A model generated the notes under the pieces. That model had not been told where the DNA came from, did no database searches, and was given only the letters and a program-made list of their open reading frames with translations. Source: Flavobacterium okayamense (GTDB taxonomy: Bacteria > Bacteroidota > Bacteroidia > Flavobacteriales > Flavobacteriaceae). From it: a DNA stretch of 64,000 bases. This document shows positions 1 to 8,620 of the stretch, one piece after another. The first letter of the stretch is position 1; every line of letters begins with the position of its first letter. Made by a program: the position numbers and the translations under genes. The DNA lies in assembly GCF_019702945.1 (NCBI RefSeq), contig NZ_AP024749.1:248001-312000 (forward strand), read 5' to 3'.

Positions 1-1
1 T

Positions 2-292
2 GTGTTGAAAAAAGTTACTGAAGGAAAAACTGTATTTAGTGATGAAGTTAAAAAACAAATAGAGCTTTTAGGAAGAGGAAAGAAAAAAGAACGCCTTTAT
101 AAAAAACTTTCCACTCGTGAAATTGAAGTTTTACGTTACCTAAACGATGGTAAGAAAAATAAAGAAATTGCTGAAATTTTAGGTTTAGACGAAAAAACTA
201 TCAGTACTTATAAACTTCGTTTATTAGCAAAATTGAGTGTCACTAATTTAGTCGATTTATTGAGTAAAGCGAAAACTTTAGATATTATTTAA
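2..292 (+). CDS. LuxR-family response regulator, C-terminal part (5' truncated)
   Basis: Only the last 96 or so codons lie in the window; the reading frame is open to the left edge, so the apparent GTG start is internal. Residues about 35-90 form a LuxR/NarL-type DNA-binding helix-turn-helix: LSTREIEVLRYL, then NKEIAEILGLDEKTISTY, then KLRLLAKL. The short stretch before it resembles the end of a receiver domain plus linker. The gene is therefore probably a two-component response regulator that binds DNA after phosphorylation, but the phosphoacceptor domain is not visible. The stop overlaps the end of the convergent dnaG by 8 nt. Confidence 0.85.
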   Translation: MLKKVTEGKTVFSDEVKKQIELLGRGKKKERLYKKLSTREIEVLRYLNDGKKNKEIAEILGLDEKTISTYKLRLLAKLSVTNLVDLLSKAKTLDII

Positions 293-2285
293 AAAAATCG
301 GTTCTAATACGACCAATGCTTGTACTTATAGAAACTTTTAACTTATTGTAATCATTAATAAGTTGCATTACGTCTTGTAATGAAGTTTCTTGATTTTCAT
401 CTTTTAATCCTTCTACTAATTCTTTTGTAAGATTTTGAATTAAATATTCTCGATATGAAATTAATGTTTCTGAAATTAATGCTTTCAAAACTTCTTCATC
501 ATCTTTAGATTTAACAAATACTTGTTTCTTTTCAAGCCATCCATCAAGTTCGTACTTGTTTTCATTCATTAAAATATCGATAACGATTTGCTCTGAAGTT
601 TGGTCCAATTGGTTTAAAAATTCATTTTTTTCAAAATCCCCTTTTTGTAAATAGACATTCAAAATTTGATTGACTAAATTTTTGAAAATTGGATTGGAAA
701 ACTCAATTTCGTCTTCTTGAAGATTCATATAGATTTTTTCAAAAACCTTTAGAGTTCTCTTTTCAGTAAAATTTTCCTCCTCTCCATCCTCATTAACTCT
801 TAAATAAGTTTCTTCAAACTCTACATCTTTATTTCCATAAAGAATTAAAACTTCAATTATTTTTCGTTCTAATAAAGCTGAGATTTCTTCTGCAGAAAGC
901 AAACGTGTTGTAGTTTCATTTCGAATTACTTCAAAAGTTTTCTCTTTTTGTTCTTGTTTGAACTTTTTATTAGCATCTTGAATTTCTTTTTTATCCAATT
1001 GCGCCAATGTATTAAACAAAACATCTTCAGAAATATCCATTATTCGTGAACATTCTTGAATGTATACCTCACGTTTAATCTTATCCGAAATTTTTGAGAT
1101 ACTTACAACCATATCTCGAATTAAATCGGCTTTTTTGATAGGATCATTCTTAGCCTCATCCATTAGTAATGAAGCCTTAAATTGAATGAAATCTTTGGCG
1201 TTATTCTCTAAATAAGAAACTAATTCATCATGTGGTGTTTTCTTTGCAAAACTATCTGGATCTTCACCATCTGGAAAAGCGCAAACTCTAACATTCATTC
1301 CGGCTTCAAGAATTAAATCGATTCCGCGAATTGAAGCTCGCAAACCTGCTGCATCACCGTCGAACAAAACGGTCATATTTGGTGTTAAACGTTTTACCAA
1401 ATTAATTTGCTCAGACGTTAAAGCCGTTCCAGAAGAAGCTACAACATTTTCAATTCCCGTTTGATGAAACTGAATTACATCAGTATAACCTTCTACTAAA
1501 TAACAATTATTTTGTTTGGCAATGGCTTGTTTTGCATGGTAAATTCCGTAAAGAATTTTACTCTTATGATAAATTTCACTTTCAGGTGAATTCAAATATT
1601 TAGCCGCTTTTTTATCGTTGGTTAAAATTCGTCCTCCAAAACCTAAAACACGACCACTCATACTTTGAATAGGAAACATCACTCGACCTTTAAAACGGTC
1701 GAATTGCTTTTCTTCCTTAACAATCGTCAATCCGGTTTTGTCTAAAAATTCTAACTTATATCCCTTACCAAGTGCTTCGCTTGTAAATGCATCCCAAACA
1801 TCTGGCGAATATCCTAAATGGAATTTTTTAATGGTTTCAGTAGTAAAACCACGTTCTTTAAAATAAGACAATCCAATTGCTTTTCCTTCTTCAGTATTTA
1901 ATAAAACATTTTGAAAATACTTACTCGCAAATTCGGATACCAAATACATACTTTCTTTTTCATTAGCCAATTCGGTTTCTTCTAAAGATTGCTCGGTTTC
2001 TTCAATTTCGATATTATATTTTTTTGCTAAATAGCGAATGGCTTCAGGATACGTAAAATGTTCGTGTTCCATTAAAAATGTCACGACATTTCCGCCTTTT
2101 CCAGAACTAAAATCTTTCCAAATTTGCTTAACTGGTGAAACCATGAAAGAAGGCGATTTTTCATCAGCAAAAGGACTCAATCCTTTTAGATTACTTCCGG
2201 CGCGTTTTAAATGCACAAAATCACCAATAACCTCCTCTACTCGGGCGGTTTCGAAAACGGTTTGTATGGTGTTTTGTGAAATCAA
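285..2285 (-). CDS. dnaG: DNA primase DnaG
   Basis: Makes RNA primers for the replication fork. The 666-residue length fits the family. Order: N-terminal zinc-finger-like region (residues about 30-70), catalytic core, TOPRIM domain with EGYTDV and DGDAAG (about 260-345), then a helicase-binding C-terminal region. The start is supported by the typical N-terminus (MISQNTIQTVFETARVEEVI). Odd point: the CHC2 zinc ligands are absent. Where E. coli has Cys40, His43, Cys61 and Cys64, this protein has Ser37, Ala40, Asp58 and Ser61, with the spacing kept and the surrounding PF, EKSPSF and GKGGN motifs intact. From memory other Flavobacterium primases share this, so it looks like a lineage trait and not decay. 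The gene stands alone, convergent with the response regulator. Confidence 0.97.
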   Translation of the reverse strand: MISQNTIQTVFETARVEEVIGDFVHLKRAGSNLKGLSPFADEKSPSFMVSPVKQIWKDFSSGKGGNVVTFLMEHEHFTYPEAIRYLAKKYNIEIEETEQSLEETELANEKESMYLVSEFASKYFQNVLLNTEEGKAIGLSYFKERGFTTETIKKFHLGYSPDVWDAFTSEALGKGYKLEFLDKTGLTIVKEEKQFDRFKGRVMFPIQSMSGRVLGFGGRILTNDKKAAKYLNSPESEIYHKSKILYGIYHAKQAIAKQNNCYLVEGYTDVIQFHQTGIENVVASSGTALTSEQINLVKRLTPNMTVLFDGDAAGLRASIRGIDLILEAGMNVRVCAFPDGEDPDSFAKKTPHDELVSYLENNAKDFIQFKASLLMDEAKNDPIKKADLIRDMVVSISKISDKIKREVYIQECSRIMDISEDVLFNTLAQLDKKEIQDANKKFKQEQKEKTFEVIRNETTTRLLSAEEISALLERKIIEVLILYGNKDVEFEETYLRVNEDGEEENFTEKRTLKVFEKIYMNLQEDEIEFSNPIFKNLVNQILNVYLQKGDFEKNEFLNQLDQTSEQIVIDILMNENKYELDGWLEKKQVFVKSKDDEEVLKALISETLISYREYLIQNLTKELVEGLKDENQETSLQDVMQLINDYNKLKVSISTSIGRIRTDFFK

Positions 2286-2292
2286 GTTTGTA

Positions 2293-3165
2293 TTATTGGT
2301 TTATTAACTTAATAGTCGTACTCTCATTGACTGAAAGGTTTGTTAGCATTTCAATTTCTTTACCATCATAAACTAAAACAATTTTTGATGTGTTTTGATA
2401 CATATCTCCATTATTTAATGCAGTAACCTTAATGTCATTAATTTTATCTTTCAAAGATATAATAAGTTCTTTTGGTTTGTTTAAAACTGTATAATTCTCT
2501 AAAAGTTTTTTACCATTTAAAGATAAATCAATTTTATCATTGTCTTCTTTAGCAGAATCAAAAATAATTAATTTCACTTCTTTAGATTTTACTAAAACTG
2601 ATGTTGTCTCATCTTTTCTTAAAACATTTAATTTTAATTCATTAAGCATTTTTACCAAATTTATTTCTTCTTTTACATCATCATCAATTTTTTTTGATGA
2701 ATCAATTTTTTTATCAAATTTGGATAACTTCTTTTCTGCTTTTACCTCAGTAGACAAAATAACTTTACCATCAATACACTTTTCTTTATTATTAAAAAAA
2801 CTATTGAAATCAGACTTAATATTTTGATTCTTATTTAAATTTACTGTAGTCTTAAACTGTAAAGAACAGAAATCTGTTTGAACAATTTTTGACTTTGTAT
2901 AAACTAAATCTCCTTCTTTAATAAATAAAACATTAGTATTACTATTGTATGAACCGATTATCAAATTTTTAGTTTCATTTTCACCATGAATATCTGTAAT
3001 TGAGTATCCTGAAATTTTTCCGTTTTCAATTTTAAAGCTAAGTCTATAGGAAACTAACTGAGAATTGCTAAACTTTAATACACCAACATATTCATAATCA
3101 AACGAATATACATTGTCAAAAATTAACAAGAAAAATATTAACAGACTAGCACTTTTTATATTCAT
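2293..3165 (-). CDS. Exported protein of unknown function
   Basis: I do not recognise the family. The 290-residue product starts with a signal peptide (hydrophobic run ASLLIFFLLIFDNVYS, residues about 6-21). The mature part is rich in Lys, Ser, Asn and beta-type segments, with no catalytic motif or membrane segment seen. Residues about 30-120 resemble a small beta-sandwich ending in Cys-containing strands. The 3' end is 7 nt from the dnaG start, so the two could be cotranscribed with this gene first. It diverges from the TM2-domain gene at 3210. Its base composition is more A+T rich than dnaG, as often seen for fast-evolving accessory genes. Confidence 0.6.
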   Translation of the reverse strand: MNIKSASLLIFFLLIFDNVYSFDYEYVGVLKFSNSQLVSYRLSFKIENGKISGYSITDIHGENETKNLIIGSYNSNTNVLFIKEGDLVYTKSKIVQTDFCSLQFKTTVNLNKNQNIKSDFNSFFNNKEKCIDGKVILSTEVKAEKKLSKFDKKIDSSKKIDDDVKEEINLVKMLNELKLNVLRKDETTSVLVKSKEVKLIIFDSAKEDNDKIDLSLNGKKLLENYTVLNKPKELIISLKDKINDIKVTALNNGDMYQNTSKIVLVYDGKEIEMLTNLSVNESTTIKLINQ

Positions 3166-3172
3166 TTTTTTA

Positions 3173-3180
3173 TATTTTTG
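3173..3180 (+). promoter_or_regulatory. Promoter -7 element (TATTTTTG) for the TM2-domain gene
   Basis: TATTTTTG matches the Bacteroidota -7 consensus TAnnTTTG and lies 29 nt before the ATG at 3210, a suitable distance. No clear TTG -33 element was found. Confidence 0.45.
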
Positions 3181-3209
3181 AATCGATCACAAACTTAAAA
3201 TTATTATTT

Positions 3210-3575
3210 ATGAAATTTAAATTATCACTGCTATTTTTAATGTTTATTTTTAATTTATCTTTTGCTTCATTCCCAGTTAAAAGAGCAGAAATTGTTGACA
3301 CAACAGTTAAAAAAGAAAATGTTATTTCGAAAAAATCAGAATTAGCACCAAGTCCAATTTTATCTTCTGAAAAAAGTCAAGGTATTGCACTTATATTAGC
3401 TCTAACGTTAGGATTACTTGCTGCTCATAGATGGTATGTAGGAACACCATGGCCAGTTAATGTTTTATTTATTTTTAGTTTAGGAGGTGTTGGAGTTTGG
3501 TTGTTAATTGATATAATAAGAATCTGTGTTGGCACTTTTAACCCACAAGGTAGATTTAAAAAATCATTCTTCTAA
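3210..3575 (+). CDS. TM2 domain-containing protein
   Basis: This 121-residue protein has a signal-like hydrophobic N-terminus (residues 1-20, ending SFA), a polar linker (20-55), then a TM2 domain: a first helix with GIALILALTLGLLAAHRWYVG and a second with GVGVWLLIDIIRI. The pair of helices joined by a short turn, with HRWYVG and a final WLLID, is the TM2 signature. TM2 proteins sit in the inner membrane; their biochemical role is not settled. A signal-like segment plus TM2 is a common arrangement in Bacteroidota. It is followed after 10 nt by another exported protein, so the two are likely cotranscribed. Confidence 0.8.
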   Translation: MKFKLSLLFLMFIFNLSFASFPVKRAEIVDTTVKKENVISKKSELAPSPILSSEKSQGIALILALTLGLLAAHRWYVGTPWPVNVLFIFSLGGVGVWLLIDIIRICVGTFNPQGRFKKSFF

Positions 3576-3585
3576 TTTATATTAA

Positions 3586-4539
3586 ATGAAAAATTTAAAA
3601 TTAATAGCTTTATTCATATTTATTTCTTTAAATGCAATTTCTCAGATATCTGTTGGGAGAACTCATAGAGGTCCTTTTAAAGATTTAAAAAAAGAAGACT
3701 ACAAAGCTGCCAAAGAAAGAACAACCCTTTTTGTTCTTGATGATTTTGAAGTTGAAGAGTTTGACAATATGTTAAAATCTTTTTGGAATATTAGCAAATA
3801 TGAAATTGCTACAAGAGAACAATTCGACTTTAGAGAAAAAGAATTTAAAAGCGGAAATTATAGCATATTTGAATTTGGAGGTCAACTTGTTACTATGACT
3901 AGCCAGAGCGGAATGACAACAGAGTTTTTGTATTTAAATCACACACTTTATTATTGTACTGATATAAAGGAAAACAAAAAAGGAAAACTTAAATATGATT
4001 ACAATGAATTAGCTTCCATTTATTTTTCTGGCGATGCAGATTCAATGTGGAAAATAATTGATTCTAAAACTTACGGAAAACTAACTGAACAATTGTACAA
4101 TTACAAATTAGGTTACATGAAAAACTATTTACAGTTTATTCATGATTGTTTAAAAGATGAGTGGTATTCTTTTGCTTTTTCTTCAACTTATGAAAAGAAA
4201 AAAATAAAAGCACTAAAAAACTCAACTTTATTTATTCCTGATTATATCAAAGTTCAATATAGTGGTTGGAAAGGAACTGATAAAGAGCGTGAAAACCCTG
4301 ATGAATTATTTGAAGACTACAAATCAAAATATGAATGGATAAGTTCTGAAGAACTTAACAACAAAATCTTAAACACTAAAGAAAACTTTTACTACTTAAT
4401 GTATACAAAAGTTAATAGTATGAAAATGGTTAGCGTAGTTAACGGTAAAACTGGAGAAGTAATATATACTGATTATCAGTCCTTGAGTTACCAACTTAAG
4501 CCAAAAGATTTAAAAGAAATTTATTCAAAATTTAAATAA
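3586..4539 (+). CDS. Exported protein of unknown function
   Basis: The family is not recognised. The 317-residue protein opens with a signal peptide (LIALFIFISLNAISQ, residues about 5-19). The mature part is mixed alpha/beta and rich in Lys, Tyr and Phe, with no lipobox, metal motif or membrane helix. It follows the TM2 gene by 10 nt and ends at a strong bidirectional terminator, so the two form a short operon. Together with the gene at 2293 this makes a cluster of three envelope proteins of unknown role between dnaG and the sigma-factor operon. Confidence 0.6.
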   Translation: MKNLKLIALFIFISLNAISQISVGRTHRGPFKDLKKEDYKAAKERTTLFVLDDFEVEEFDNMLKSFWNISKYEIATREQFDFREKEFKSGNYSIFEFGGQLVTMTSQSGMTTEFLYLNHTLYYCTDIKENKKGKLKYDYNELASIYFSGDADSMWKIIDSKTYGKLTEQLYNYKLGYMKNYLQFIHDCLKDEWYSFAFSSTYEKKKIKALKNSTLFIPDYIKVQYSGWKGTDKERENPDELFEDYKSKYEWISSEELNNKILNTKENFYYLMYTKVNSMKMVSVVNGKTGEVIYTDYQSLSYQLKPKDLKEIYSKFK

Positions 4540-4540
4540 A

Positions 4541-4567
4541 AAAAGCCTCTCAATGAGAGGCTTTTTT
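4541..4567. terminator. Bidirectional rho-independent terminator
   Basis: A GCCTCTC/GAGAGGC stem with an AAT loop is flanked by an A-run and a T-run, so it can stop transcription from both sides. It separates the convergent genes ending at 4539 and 4569. Confidence 0.9.
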
Positions 4568-4568
4568 G

Positions 4569-6128
4569 TTAATTAAAGTCGAATCGTAATCCTAAAGAAA
4601 TATTGTTTTGATCTACTGCATTATTCTTAAATAGCGGATTTAAATCATATTTAGCATATAAACTCATTTGTCCGTAACCAATGTAAGCACTTAATCCGTA
4701 GTTAAAGTCATTAACATTGAAATCTCCTTTTTGTTTTACTTTGATTTTTTGATCGTCTTCTTCGTATTTTAAAATTTGTTTCGATTTAATTTTAACACCT
4801 GCATAACCACCAACTCCTAAACGAAGTGATTTATGAGTTCTAAAATATGAATTCCCATCTTTATCCGTTTTCTTTGGCGTAAAATCAAATTCTAAATGAA
4901 CTGGAGCCGTTAAATACACATTTCTAAAGCGTGATTCATCAAAATTTGTAAATCCAGTTTGAAGTTCGGTTACATCTCCATTTTTAACAAAATATCTGTT
5001 ATCTGTTGGTCGTAAATTATTATACATTAACGATAAACCATATTTTGCATGTAACAAATTGTGATTTTTAAAAATTCTTGTATTATACGTTAAACCCCAT
5101 TCATAAAAATGAGAACCCCAAACTCTGTAATCAGAATCGTTTAAGCTTTCTCCTTCAGTTAGTAAATTATTTAATCCAAAGGCAAATACAAATTGTGAAG
5201 TTGTTCTTTTAGAAACTTTCTTAATATAATCTTCTTTTCCATTATAAACCTTCATTGAAGATAAATTGATTTCTGTTTGATTTTCCCCTAAATTATCAGA
5301 ATTACCACCAAAAACAATTCGAGTACCTCCTTTATTATTCTTTTCAAACTCAACCTTACCATCAACTTTATCTTTCACTAATTGAGATAATTTTTCCTCT
5401 TGAATTGAAACTTTATCTTGAATATTTTGAGCCCTCTTTGTGGCAGCTTCCATTTTCAAATTATCAGCATCATCTTTAGATATTTTCCCTTCATTTAATT
5501 GTTTTTCAATTTCTTCTACTTCTTTTTTAAGCTGATCTTTTTCTTGTTTGGTAATATTTTCTATGTTAGTTGCAATTGCATTTGCTTTTTCTTCAAATGA
5601 CAAAGGAGTTCTTTCACGTCCTTTTGTTTGTCCTGTTTCAGGAGTTGTTTCAGGAACAAAAGAAATAGTAAAATCTTTAGCAAACACTTTACCTTCTCCA
5701 TCTAACAAAAAGCCATAATTAATATATTCTGCATCTTCCGATATATATAACACAATATCATAAAGTTGCCAATCATTAGTTCCTTTAATACTTCTATTTT
5801 GCATATTGTCAAATGCCAGTACTTTGTTTGAAAAATCAACACGCATCCAAAGTCCAGCCCAACCATCAACATTTTCAGATTTCACAAATGCTGAGAGCTT
5901 AATTGTTTTACCTTTATATGGTGAAGCGTCAATAATTTTTTTGATACTACCAAAACCTTCTGGTCTTTTAATTTTAGAGGCAATCATGAATTCTTGATTA
6001 TCATTAGTGGAAACACTAAATTCATAACTTGATTCTTTTCCTCTTTGTCCCCAAGTGTTTTCTTGTGCATTGAGCTTATTGATAAAACTGACCAACACAA
6101 CTACGGTGTAAAGAATAATTTTTTGCAT
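4569..6128 (-). CDS. Outer-membrane beta-barrel protein with N-terminal jelly-roll domain
   Basis: This 519-residue protein appears to have three parts. After a signal peptide (about 1-21) comes a carbohydrate-binding-like jelly roll (about 22-158) with KGKTIKLSAFVKSENVDGWAGLW, read here in pieces: KGKTIKLSAFVK, then DGWAGLWMRVD, then NDWQLYDIVL and GFLLDGEG. This domain type is often attached to enzymes and regulators. Residues about 170-255 are a Lys/Glu-rich coiled coil. Residues about 280-519 alternate aromatic and polar strands and end in GLRFDFN, typical of an outer-membrane barrel. It is the last gene of an operon with an ECF sigma factor and an anti-sigma-like protein, so it may be the envelope output or sensor of that circuit. 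The ligand is unknown. Confidence 0.65.
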   Translation of the reverse strand: MQKIILYTVVVLVSFINKLNAQENTWGQRGKESSYEFSVSTNDNQEFMIASKIKRPEGFGSIKKIIDASPYKGKTIKLSAFVKSENVDGWAGLWMRVDFSNKVLAFDNMQNRSIKGTNDWQLYDIVLYISEDAEYINYGFLLDGEGKVFAKDFTISFVPETTPETGQTKGRERTPLSFEEKANAIATNIENITKQEKDQLKKEVEEIEKQLNEGKISKDDADNLKMEAATKRAQNIQDKVSIQEEKLSQLVKDKVDGKVEFEKNNKGGTRIVFGGNSDNLGENQTEINLSSMKVYNGKEDYIKKVSKRTTSQFVFAFGLNNLLTEGESLNDSDYRVWGSHFYEWGLTYNTRIFKNHNLLHAKYGLSLMYNNLRPTDNRYFVKNGDVTELQTGFTNFDESRFRNVYLTAPVHLEFDFTPKKTDKDGNSYFRTHKSLRLGVGGYAGVKIKSKQILKYEEDDQKIKVKQKGDFNVNDFNYGLSAYIGYGQMSLYAKYDLNPLFKNNAVDQNNISLGLRFDFN

Positions 6129-6166
6129 AACTGTTCGTTTTTTGATTAATATTTATTTGATGATGA

Positions 6167-6874
6167 TTATTCGTAATTTCTATTAGCAACTGCTGTTTTC
6201 GCTTGTTCAAATTTTCGCTTCAGTTTATCAAAAGTCGTTTCTCGATATTCTTCAGTAATTTCAGATTCAACAGAAGATAAAAGCGAATTAGGATCTACTT
6301 TTACAGTGCTTTTAGTTTTGTTTGAATTTGTAATTGAACTATTGTCCTGATTGTTTTTAACTGAAGCTAATAATTTTTCAGGTGAAACATATATTGGCTT
6401 ATTGTTTTCAACTGTTGCTTCTTTTTCTTCAATCATCTGATTTTGAATAAAAGTCTCTCCTTTTGGACTTTCAACTTTTATTTTTTTATCAAAATTTAGC
6501 TTTTTAGGCTCTTGATTTTGAACAATAACTGAATTTTGTTTTATCCGAATTTCTTCAATTAAACTACTATTCATTTCAACTTTGTTTTCTATTGAATTTT
6601 CTTCTTCAAACGAATCTAAAATATCTTCACCTTGTGTGGTAACAATTGTATTTTGAGGTATAACTTCATTCGAGTTTTGATTTATAAACCAGTACGTCAT
6701 TCCAAAAACGAAAAACAACGAAGCTGCCACATAATACCACAGAAAAGATTTCTTTTTAGGCTGTTCTTCAACCGATAGCATTGCATCTAATCTATCCCAT
6801 GATTTTGCCGAAGGTTGCATTGTTCTTCCTTCTAACTTATTTTTTATTTGTTGTTCCATTTTATTTGGTTCCAT
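6167..6874 (-). CDS. Membrane-anchored anti-sigma-factor-like protein
   Basis: The 235-residue protein has a cytoplasmic segment (1-42, MEQQIKNKLEGRTMQPSAKS then WDRLDAML), one membrane helix (about 44-64, FLWYYVAASLFFVFGMTYWF), and a long low-complexity extracytoplasmic part rich in Glu, Lys, Asn and Ser. This layout, and a 14-nt overlap with the ECF sigma gene upstream, is typical of Bacteroidota anti-sigma partners that hold the sigma factor at the membrane. No zinc-binding anti-sigma (HxxxCxxC) motif is present, so the role is inferred from context and topology only. Confidence 0.65.
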   Translation of the reverse strand: MEPNKMEQQIKNKLEGRTMQPSAKSWDRLDAMLSVEEQPKKKSFLWYYVAASLFFVFGMTYWFINQNSNEVIPQNTIVTTQGEDILDSFEEENSIENKVEMNSSLIEEIRIKQNSVIVQNQEPKKLNFDKKIKVESPKGETFIQNQMIEEKEATVENNKPIYVSPEKLLASVKNNQDNSSITNSNKTKSTVKVDPNSLLSSVESEITEEYRETTFDKLKRKFEQAKTAVANRNYE

Positions 6875-7430
6875 TTTCAGTAGCAGTTAGTTGGTTAATT
6901 TGGTTTTGCAATAGTTTTCTAGCGTGGGCTAGTTGCGATTTAGATGTTCCTTCAGAAATTTTTAGCATTTCAGCTATTTCTTGATGTTTAAAACCTTCAA
7001 TTGCATAAAGGTTAAAAACCGTTTTACATCCGTCAGGTAAATTATCAATCATAAATTGAATATCATCAACAGAAAATTCATGCATTTCTGTTACTAAATC
7101 TAATTCTTGATGGTTGTATTCTTCTATTTCGTCTGTTTTGAAAACATTCTTTTTAACGCGAATAAAATCGATACATTCATTTACCATAATTCTTCGAATC
7201 CATCCTTCAAAATTCCCTTTTCGTTCAAAACTTTTTAAATTGGTAAAAACTTTCATGAAAGCGGTAATCATTACATCTTCCGCATGATGTAAGTCTTTTA
7301 TGTAAAAACGACAAACACTCAACATTTTTGGCGAATATTTTTCATACAAGCTGTGTTGTGCCTGACGATTATTTTCAATCGCTTGCTGAATAATACTGTT
7401 TTCGTCTTTATGTAAATTAATAACTTTCAT
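6861..7430 (-). CDS. ECF-type RNA polymerase sigma factor
   Basis: The 189-residue protein has sigma region 2 (about 25-92: LYEKYSPKMLSVCRFYIKD, AEDVMITAFMKVFTNL, GWIRRIMVNECIDFIR) and region 4 with a helix-turn-helix (about 125-180: LPDGCKTVFNLYAIEG, then HQEIAEMLKISEGTSKSQLA). Region 3 is missing, which defines the extracytoplasmic-function group. It is the first gene of a three-gene operon with the anti-sigma-like and outer-membrane proteins, the usual arrangement for envelope signal control. ECF factors normally drive their own operon; no autoregulatory promoter could be picked out by eye. Confidence 0.93.
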   Translation of the reverse strand: MKVINLHKDENSIIQQAIENNRQAQHSLYEKYSPKMLSVCRFYIKDLHHAEDVMITAFMKVFTNLKSFERKGNFEGWIRRIMVNECIDFIRVKKNVFKTDEIEEYNHQELDLVTEMHEFSVDDIQFMIDNLPDGCKTVFNLYAIEGFKHQEIAEMLKISEGTSKSQLAHARKLLQNQINQLTATENGTK

Positions 7431-7558
7431 TAAAGAAATTAGAATTCTAAATTTCGCCTTCTATTAGTAAAGACGAGAATGATTTTAAAATGGTTGTATG
7501 GAAAATTAAATAATTTGTTGATTTGTTGATTTGAAAATGTAATTAAATATTGATAGAC

Positions 7559-7585
7559 ACTTCGACTGCACTCAGTGTGACAATA
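7559..7585. repeat. Short intergenic palindromic repeat
   Basis: The segment cacttcgactgcactcagtg with flanking bases carries inverted ends ACACT/AGTGT. Similar short hairpins are scattered between genes in many Flavobacteriia (from memory). It lies just downstream of the polyprenyl synthase gene's 3' end on the minus strand. Confidence 0.45.
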
Positions 7586-7593
7586 AATTATAT

Positions 7594-8574
7594 TTATTTC
7601 TTACGTTCGATTACGTAATTTACCATTAAAGTAAGAGCATCTTTGTATGGTGATTGTGGGAAGTTTTGAATTAACTGTAGCGCTTCTTGTTGGAACTGAA
7701 CCATTTTCTGCTCAGCATAATGCAACCCGTTTTTGTCTTTCACAAATTGGATTACTTCTTTAACACGCTTTTTATCTTTGTTGTGATTTTTTACCGAATT
7801 AATTACCCAACTTTTTTCTTTAGGTGAACAATTATTTAAAGCATAAATCAAAGGTAATGTCATTTTTTGTTCTTTGATGTCAATACCTGTTGGTTTACCA
7901 ATTGCATCATCAGTATAATCGAACAAATCATCTTTTATTTGAAAAGCCATACCAATTAATTCGCCAAATTTACGCATGCGTTCAATAGTTTCTGCATCTT
8001 CTGGATTAACTGAACAAGCACCTAAAGAACAACAAGCAGCAATTAAAGTCGCCGTTTTTTGACGGATGATTTCGTAATAAATATCTTCGGTAATATCTAA
8101 TCGGCGTGCTTTTTCAATTTGTAATAACTCACCTTCACTCATTTCACGAACAGCTACTGAAATGATTTTAAGCAAATCGAAGTCATTATTATCAATAGAA
8201 AGCAAAAGTCCTTTCGATAATAAATAATCCCCAACCAAAACCGCGATTTTATTTTTCCAAAGTGCATTGATTGAAAAGAAACCTCTTCTCTTGTAACTAT
8301 CATCCACCACATCATCGTGGACTAAAGTAGCCGTGTGAATTAATTCGATTACTGAAGCGCCTCGATACGTTCTTTCATTAACTGTTCCGCCAGAAACCAT
8401 TTTAGCCGTAAGAAAAACAAACATGGGACGCATTTGTTTTCCTTTTCGGTTTACGATGTAATGTGTAATTCTATTAAGCAAAGCCACTTTTGTAGACATC
8501 GATTCGCGAAACTTATTTTCAAAAAGTTCCATTTCATCTGTTATAGGCTGTTTTATTTGCTCGACGATTTTCAT
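7594..8574 (-). CDS. Polyprenyl diphosphate synthase (long-chain trans-isoprenoid)
   Basis: Adds isopentenyl diphosphate units to an allylic primer to make the side chain of the respiratory quinone (menaquinone in this group). The 326-residue length is normal. The first aspartate-rich motif is D87-D88-V-V-D91, inside HTATLVHDDVVDD, and the second is D215-D216-L-F-D219. The residue five before the first motif is Ala82; a small residue there is associated with long products, so an IspB-like role fits better than farnesyl diphosphate synthesis. Exact chain length cannot be read from sequence. It follows a small membrane-protein gene by 46 nt. Confidence 0.93.
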   Translation of the reverse strand: MKIVEQIKQPITDEMELFENKFRESMSTKVALLNRITHYIVNRKGKQMRPMFVFLTAKMVSGGTVNERTYRGASVIELIHTATLVHDDVVDDSYKRRGFFSINALWKNKIAVLVGDYLLSKGLLLSIDNNDFDLLKIISVAVREMSEGELLQIEKARRLDITEDIYYEIIRQKTATLIAACCSLGACSVNPEDAETIERMRKFGELIGMAFQIKDDLFDYTDDAIGKPTGIDIKEQKMTLPLIYALNNCSPKEKSWVINSVKNHNKDKKRVKEVIQFVKDKNGLHYAEQKMVQFQQEALQLIQNFPQSPYKDALTLMVNYVIERKK

Positions 8575-8620
8575 TGTGGTTTCAAAAGTAAGTAAAAGTT
8601 GGTTTTATTCAAATAATAAA

